5,404 nucleotides of DNA from Desulfobacterales bacterium. GTDB taxonomy: Bacteria; Desulfobacterota; Desulfobacteria; Desulfobacterales; 4be13. How positions within the stretch are numbered: the first letter of the stretch is position 1; the number at the start of each line of letters is the position of its first letter. The stretch covers positions 1 through 5,404 of the forward strand of contig JAOZLU010000479.1 of the NCBI GenBank assembly GCA_029934695.1. The letters run 5' to 3'. The notes below the pieces were generated by a model that had not been told where the DNA came from, did not search any database, and saw only the letters and a program-made list of their open reading frames with translations. Below are positions 4,999 to 5,404 of the stretch, one piece after another. The position numbers were made by a program, and so were the translations under genes.

Positions 4999-5339
4999 TG
5001 CATCCTCCTGTATCGTTTTTTATTGGTATAAAGCAATTCAAACAAATAGTAAAGAAAATTTCCTCTGATTATAATGCTTTCAGGGAGGCCTGAAATCAGC
5101 CCTGCGTCGCACCTTTTTAACCACAAAGGGCACAAAGGGGGCACAAAGGGCACAAAGCTTGAACCTGCACGTTCCCGGATCTGTCTGAGGGCAGGTGCGG
5201 GAGCCTCCCCTGAATCTGTTATAATCAGAAATTCGGCATGAAAGAGGGGCAGTGTGGGGCAGAAACTTCTGACCAGCTCCTGTTTTTCTTGATCGGAAAA
5301 AAAATCTGAAAAAAAATGTCGTGAAAGGCTGATTCTCAC
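4980..5339 (-). CDS. Doubtful 119-aa frame ahead of the XRE gene
   Basis: A GTG-start frame bounded upstream by an in-frame TAA (5345-5343). Its first 60 residues look protein-like (SDQEKQELVRSF, FHAEFLIITDSGE, ALRQIRERAG), and so does a later part (LPESIIIRGNFLYYLFELLY). The middle (FVPFVPPLCPLW) is translated from the CACAAAGGG repeat and looks inserted. In favour: its TGA overlaps Met6 of the XRE protein as ATGA. Against: no Shine-Dalgarno before GTG 5339, two T8 runs, and a candidate XRE promoter inside it. It may be a real small gene, one disrupted by the repeat, or chance. I assign no function. If it is not real, 4999-5404 holds only the promoter, dyad and repeat listed here. Confidence 0.33.
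   Translation of the reverse strand: MRISLSRHFFSDFFSDQEKQELVRSFCPTLPLFHAEFLIITDSGEAPAPALRQIRERAGSSFVPFVPPLCPLWLKRCDAGLISGLPESIIIRGNFLYYLFELLYTNKKRYRRMQWRVTR
5004..5009 (-). promoter_or_regulatory. Ribosome binding site of the XRE gene
   Basis: AGGAGG on the minus strand, 5 nt before ATG 4998. A second site, GGAGGG (4996-4991), lies 7 nt before ATG 4983, so the protein may start at either codon and differ by five residues ahead of the HTH. Confidence 0.6.
5025..5053 (-). promoter_or_regulatory. Candidate promoter of the XRE gene
   Basis: On the minus strand TTTACT (5053-5048) and TATACC (5030-5025) each match the sigma70 consensus at 4 of 6 bases with a 17-nt spacer. The start would be about 20 nt before ATG 4998. 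It conflicts mildly with the upstream frame being translated. Confidence 0.4.
5078..5095. promoter_or_regulatory. Dyad upstream of the XRE promoter
   Basis: TTTCAGG (5078-5084) and CCTGAAA (5089-5095) form a perfect 7-bp inverted repeat with a 4-base spacer (18 bp overall), the size expected for an HTH dimer site. It lies about 25 bp upstream of the candidate -35 box. Autoregulation by the XRE protein is an inference. Confidence 0.35.
5122..5157. repeat. Four CACAAAG tandem repeats
   Basis: CACAAAG occurs at 5122, 5131, 5142 and 5151, spaced by 9, 11 and 9 bases with G-rich linkers, preceded by TTTTTAACCA. G-rich CACAAAGG(G/A) arrays of this sort are scattered in many environmental bacterial genomes as spacer-like repeats (general knowledge). 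Here it interrupts the doubtful 119-aa frame. Confidence 0.7.
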
Positions 5340-5404
5340 ATCTTATATATTTGAAAGGAAACAACGGGAGCGGCTTCCGCTGCCTGTAAATATCAGAAAG
5401 AAGA

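Noticed and set aside
5122..5157. CRISPR-like array
   Set aside because: The CACAAAG units are only 7 bases with 2-4 base linkers, so there are no spacers.
5080..5364. Minus-strand frame of 94 codons
   Set aside because: The peptide is Arg/Cys/Phe-rich and reads the repeat. The competing 119-codon frame is more protein-like.

Overview
This is an accessory-looking stretch of a bacterial chromosome or large plasmid, moderately AT-rich and full of A/T homopolymer runs of 7-9 bases. No ribosomal, tRNA or core metabolic gene anchors the taxonomy. An anti-sigma-type zinc protein next to a stand-alone Lon-like (S16) protein, a Cys-rich HTH regulator and a Phd/VapC-type toxin-antitoxin pair would fit large-genome Desulfobacterota such as Desulfonema relatives. 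That assignment comes from family knowledge and is weak.

Region 1-3013 is one minus-strand gene train, read from right to left. It starts with a 281-aa Cys-rich protein with a C-terminal sigma-like HTH (3013-2168). After a 59-nt gap comes a Phd/YefM-type antitoxin (2108-1857), then a VapC/FitB-type PIN RNase toxin (1844-1446), then a 242-aa protein with an HxxxCxxC zf-HC2-like motif and a Trp-rich beta-type C-terminus (1435-707). The last gene begins at 707 and runs off the left edge. Its 235 visible residues carry a diverged Lon-protease (S16) core with a GDS serine motif, a TGKI motif and a basic segment where the catalytic lysine should lie. From antitoxin to S16 gene the spacings are 12 nt, 10 nt and a 1-nt overlap, so these four genes are very probably one transcript.

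Region 3014-3324 is a divergent control region. It has a good sigma70-type promoter to the right (TTGGCA-17-TATATT) overlapped by a TGGCAAAT/ATTTGCCA dyad, and a candidate promoter to the left (TTGACT-18-TAAGAT) overlapped by an AAGATAA/TTATCTT dyad. The rightward transcript would start with a leader holding a six-codon mini-ORF and a short hairpin. It then encodes an unrecognised basic 112-aa protein (3325-3663).

Region 3664-4026 has no convincing gene but three strong inverted repeats. One is a 70-nt stem-loop with 31-nt arms; another is a likely terminator of the XRE gene.

Region 4027-5404 encodes, on the minus strand, a 323-aa XRE-type HTH protein with an unrecognised C-terminal sensor-like region. 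A doubtful 119-aa reading frame lies before it, ends in an ATGA overlap with a possible internal start of the XRE gene, and is interrupted by a CACAAAGGG-type tandem repeat.

The most interesting reading is inference: a regulated-proteolysis module. A sigma-like/HTH regulator is followed by a labile antitoxin, its RNase toxin, an anti-sigma-type zinc protein and a dedicated Lon-like protease. The protease could act on the antitoxin or on the zinc protein to trigger the response.
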